DNA from: JALORV01 sp035498175
GTDB lineage: Bacteria > Pseudomonadota > Gammaproteobacteria > Burkholderiales > Burkholderiaceae_F
DNA length: 20,733 nt
Direction: 5' to 3'
NCBI GenBank assembly: GCA_035498175.1
Contig: DATKAJ010000074.1
Coordinates: 1 to 20,733 of the forward strand
The notes under the pieces were generated by a model. That model was given only the letters and a program-made list of their open reading frames with translations. It was not told the origin of the DNA and did no database searches. Positions 18,841 through 20,733 of this stretch are shown here, one piece after another. How positions within the stretch are numbered: the first letter of the stretch is position 1; each line of letters opens with the position of its first letter. A program made the translations under genes and the position numbers.

Positions 18841-19653
18841 TCAGGTGGGCGCGCGACCTTTCACTGCCCAGGCGATTGCCGCGTACGAGCGGGGCCCGTC
18901 CGGTTCGCCGTCGAGGTAAGCGAGCCGCAGTGCTTCGCGCAGGCGCGCCCGCGCCGCATCGTCGAGTGTTGCGACATGTGCGGCTTGCGGGCCGTCCCCG
19001 CCGCAATATGGCGTCCAGTAGTCGTCGAAGGACGCAAACTCCATACGGATGTCTAGGGAGGTTTCGACGACATCGACGAGCCCTGCGGCACGCCAGGCGC
19101 GACCGAGTTCACCCGGTCGGGTCATCGGCCGCGTGTAGTTGCGCGCGCGCCGCTCGTTGGCCGCGGGGTCGAGCGCTGCCGCAGTGTCGAAGAAGATCCG
19201 GTTGGCCACGAAACCTCCGCGCGCGTCCCAGACCGCCGCGCCGACCACAGCGCCGGCGCGGGCGACGCGTCGCATCTCGGCGATCGCCTGAGTCGCGTTC
19301 GGCACGAAGTGCAGAAGCAGCAGCGCGAGAACGCGGTCGAAGGTCCTGGCCGGGTAGGCCAGTGCGCAGGCGTCTCCGACCGAGAACCTGAGTCTGGGGT
19401 CGTGGTTGTGGCGCCTCGCGTGCTCGACATAGACGGGCGAGAAGTCGACGCCATCGACCTTCTCCGGATTGCATCGCTGCAGCAGGGCAGATCCCAGGCA
19501 GCCGGTGCCGCAGCCGACGTCGAGGACGTTCGCGGCGTCGGCAGTCCCGACAAAGTCGAGGAAGGGGCCGGCGAGCCTCCGGCTCCATCGACCCATGATC
19601 ATTTCGTAGCCGTCGCCGTCGCTGGCGACGAAGGTCGACGAAGTCGAAGTCAT
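18841..19653 (-). CDS. Class I SAM-dependent methyltransferase (Methyltransf_11-like)
   Basis: This 270-residue protein carries SAM motif I VLDVGCGTGCLG (43-54), motif II acidic residue in VDGVDFSPVY (66-75), GDACALAYPARTFDRVLA (93-110) and the LLLLHFVPNATQAIAEMRRV stretch (111-130). This is the pattern of small-molecule methyltransferases related to UbiE. The N-terminal DGYEMIMGRWSRRLA (14-28) is common in a group annotated only as methyltransferase-domain protein, so the substrate is unknown. ATG at 19653 starts 28 bp after the VWA gene stop on the same strand, with only a weak AGG before it, so co-transcription with the VWA gene is likely. The gene is convergent with the DsrE-family gene (28 bp apart) and is not a close paralog of the methyltransferase at 17481. 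Confidence 0.87.
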   Translation of the reverse strand: MTSTSSTFVASDGDGYEMIMGRWSRRLAGPFLDFVGTADAANVLDVGCGTGCLGSALLQRCNPEKVDGVDFSPVYVEHARRHNHDPRLRFSVGDACALAYPARTFDRVLALLLLHFVPNATQAIAEMRRVARAGAVVGAAVWDARGGFVANRIFFDTAAALDPAANERRARNYTRPMTRPGELGRAWRAAGLVDVVETSLDIRMEFASFDDYWTPYCGGDGPQAAHVATLDDAARARLREALRLAYLDGEPDGPRSYAAIAWAVKGRAPT

Positions 19654-19681
19654 CGGCCTGTCTGTGGCGAATCGCTGGCGA

Positions 19682-20733
19682 CTACTTCGACAGCTGACGC
19701 ATCGCTCGCGTCAGTCCATCGAGCGTCATCGGGAACATCTTCCCGGCCGCGAGCTGGCGGATGATCGAAATCGACTGGCGGTACTGCCACAGGCCTTCGG
19801 GCTCGGGATTGAGCCAGATCGACTTCGGGAACGTCGTGAACAGGCGTTGCAGCCAGATCGCGCCGGCTTCCTCGTTGTTGTATTCGACCGAGCCACCGGG
19901 TTGCAGCACTTCGTATGGGCTCATTGTCGCGTCGCCGACGAAGATCAGTTTCCAGTCGTGCGGATACTTGCGGATCACGTCCCAGGTGGCGAAGCGCTCC
20001 GTGTAGCGGCGGCGGTTATTGCGCCACAGGTACTCGTAAACGCAGTTGTGGAAGTAGTAGAACTCGAGGTGTTTGAACTCGCTCTTGGCGGCGGAGAACA
20101 GCTCCTCGGTGCGCTTGATGTGCTCATCCATCGTGCCGCCTACGTCGAGCAGCATCAGCACCTTGACAGTGTTGTGCCGCTCCGGCACCAGCTTGAGGTC
20201 GAGCCAGCCGGCGTTCTTCGCGGTCGACTCGATCGTGTCGTGCATGTCGAGTTCGAGTTCCGCGCCCTCGCGCGCGAAGCGGCGCAGCCGTCTCAACGCG
20301 ACCTTGATGTTGCGCGTGCCGATCTCGACGCTGTCGTCGTAGTCGCGGTAGCCACGCATCTCCCAGACCTTCACGGCGGACTTGCCGCCCCTGCTTGGTC
20401 CGCCGACGCGGATGCCTTCCGGATGCGCGCCGCCGTGGCCGAACGGCGAAGTGCCGCCGGAGCCGATCCAGCGGTCGCCACCGTGATGCGCGCCGTCCTG
20501 CTCTTCGAGGCGCTTCTTGAACTTCTCCATCAGCTTGTCCCAGCCGAGCTTCTCGAGCTTGGCGATTTCCTCCGGCGTGAACGCGCGCTCGAACACCTGC
20601 TTGAACCACTCTTCCGGGATCTCCCTGGCGAAGTCGAGCGTCGTCGTGACGCCCTTGAAGTATTCGCCGAAGGCGCGGTCGAACTTGTCGAACTGCGTCT
20701 CGTCCTTGATCAGCGCCGAGCGCGACAGGTAAT
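19682..20733 (-). CDS. CoxE-type VWA-domain protein (5' end outside window)
   Basis: This is the C-terminal 349 residues of a VWA protein of the CoxE/YehP-like family. In this strand the frame runs open to the right edge, so the real start lies beyond the window; the in-frame GTG at 20596 is internal, since the residues before it (including ALIKDETQFDKFDRAFGEYF) match the family. By family length (about 390) some 40 residues are missing. The N-terminal helical part is followed by a His/Gly-rich segment (81-103) with WIGSGGTSPFG, then KVWEMRGYRDYDDS and GTRNIKVALRRLRRF. The VWA metal site reads LLDVGGTMD (D196, G198, T200), a DxGxT variant of DxSxS, with a further acidic site in FVGDATMSP (D267). 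Relatives usually sit beside a MoxR-type AAA+ ATPase and help assemble or activate metalloenzymes. That partner is not visible here. Confidence 0.9.
   Translation of the reverse strand, partial: YLSRSALIKDETQFDKFDRAFGEYFKGVTTTLDFAREIPEEWFKQVFERAFTPEEIAKLEKLGWDKLMEKFKKRLEEQDGAHHGGDRWIGSGGTSPFGHGGAHPEGIRVGGPSRGGKSAVKVWEMRGYRDYDDSVEIGTRNIKVALRRLRRFAREGAELELDMHDTIESTAKNAGWLDLKLVPERHNTVKVLMLLDVGGTMDEHIKRTEELFSAAKSEFKHLEFYYFHNCVYEYLWRNNRRRYTERFATWDVIRKYPHDWKLIFVGDATMSPYEVLQPGGSVEYNNEEAGAIWLQRLFTTFPKSIWLNPEPEGLWQYRQSISIIRQLAAGKMFPMTLDGLTRAMRQLSK

Overview
The window looks like the chromosome of a high-GC betaproteobacterium (Burkholderiales or Rhodocyclales-like). This rests on the strong G/C third-position bias, the ParC sequence type (an SRDGDGAAAMRY stretch around the catalytic tyrosine), and the mix of class IV aminotransferase, DUF1631, stand-alone GspE-like ATPase and CoxE-type VWA genes. 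It is densely coding. No tRNA, rRNA, CRISPR array, insertion sequence or prophage gene was recognised. The longest non-coding gap is about 180 bp, so no stretch over 300 bp lacks a gene. The taxonomic call is by recall of family patterns, not by a search.

Layout. (1) 1-4829, plus strand: the 3' part of a GGDEF-EAL c-di-GMP protein, a branched-chain-type class IV aminotransferase, parC (topoisomerase IV subunit A) and a small CopD-like membrane protein whose start overlaps the parC stop. (2) 4843-6629, minus strand: an EamA/DMT-type transporter translationally coupled by a GTGA overlap to a PhzF-family isomerase/epimerase. (3) 6630-9249, plus strand: htpG behind a convincing heat-shock (sigma-32) promoter, overlapped at its end by a hypoxanthine/deoxyinosine DNA glycosylase of the UDG superfamily. 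(4) 9334-16920, plus strand: the most unusual block, with two long paralogous DUF1631 proteins, a short spermidine-synthase-like protein between them, and a stand-alone GspE/PilB-like secretion or pilus ATPase directly after the second paralog. A near-consensus sigma-70 promoter at 12611-12638 precedes the second paralog. (5) 17054-18812, plus strand: a small exported KTSC-domain protein, a SAM methyltransferase and an exported DsrE-family protein. (6) 18841-20733, minus strand: another SAM methyltransferase and the 3' part of a CoxE-type VWA protein that runs off the window.

How the genes work together. Only a few links are supported by the sequence: DMT transporter with PhzF (overlap), htpG with the glycosylase (overlap), parC with the CopD-like gene (overlap), and DUF1631 with the SpeE-like protein and the GspE-like ATPase (gaps of about 10 bp). 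The DUF1631-SpeE-like-DUF1631-GspE block is the best candidate for an undescribed functional unit. A secretion, pilus or envelope role is inferred only from the ATPase. The proteins ending the window on both sides are truncated by the window edges, not broken.
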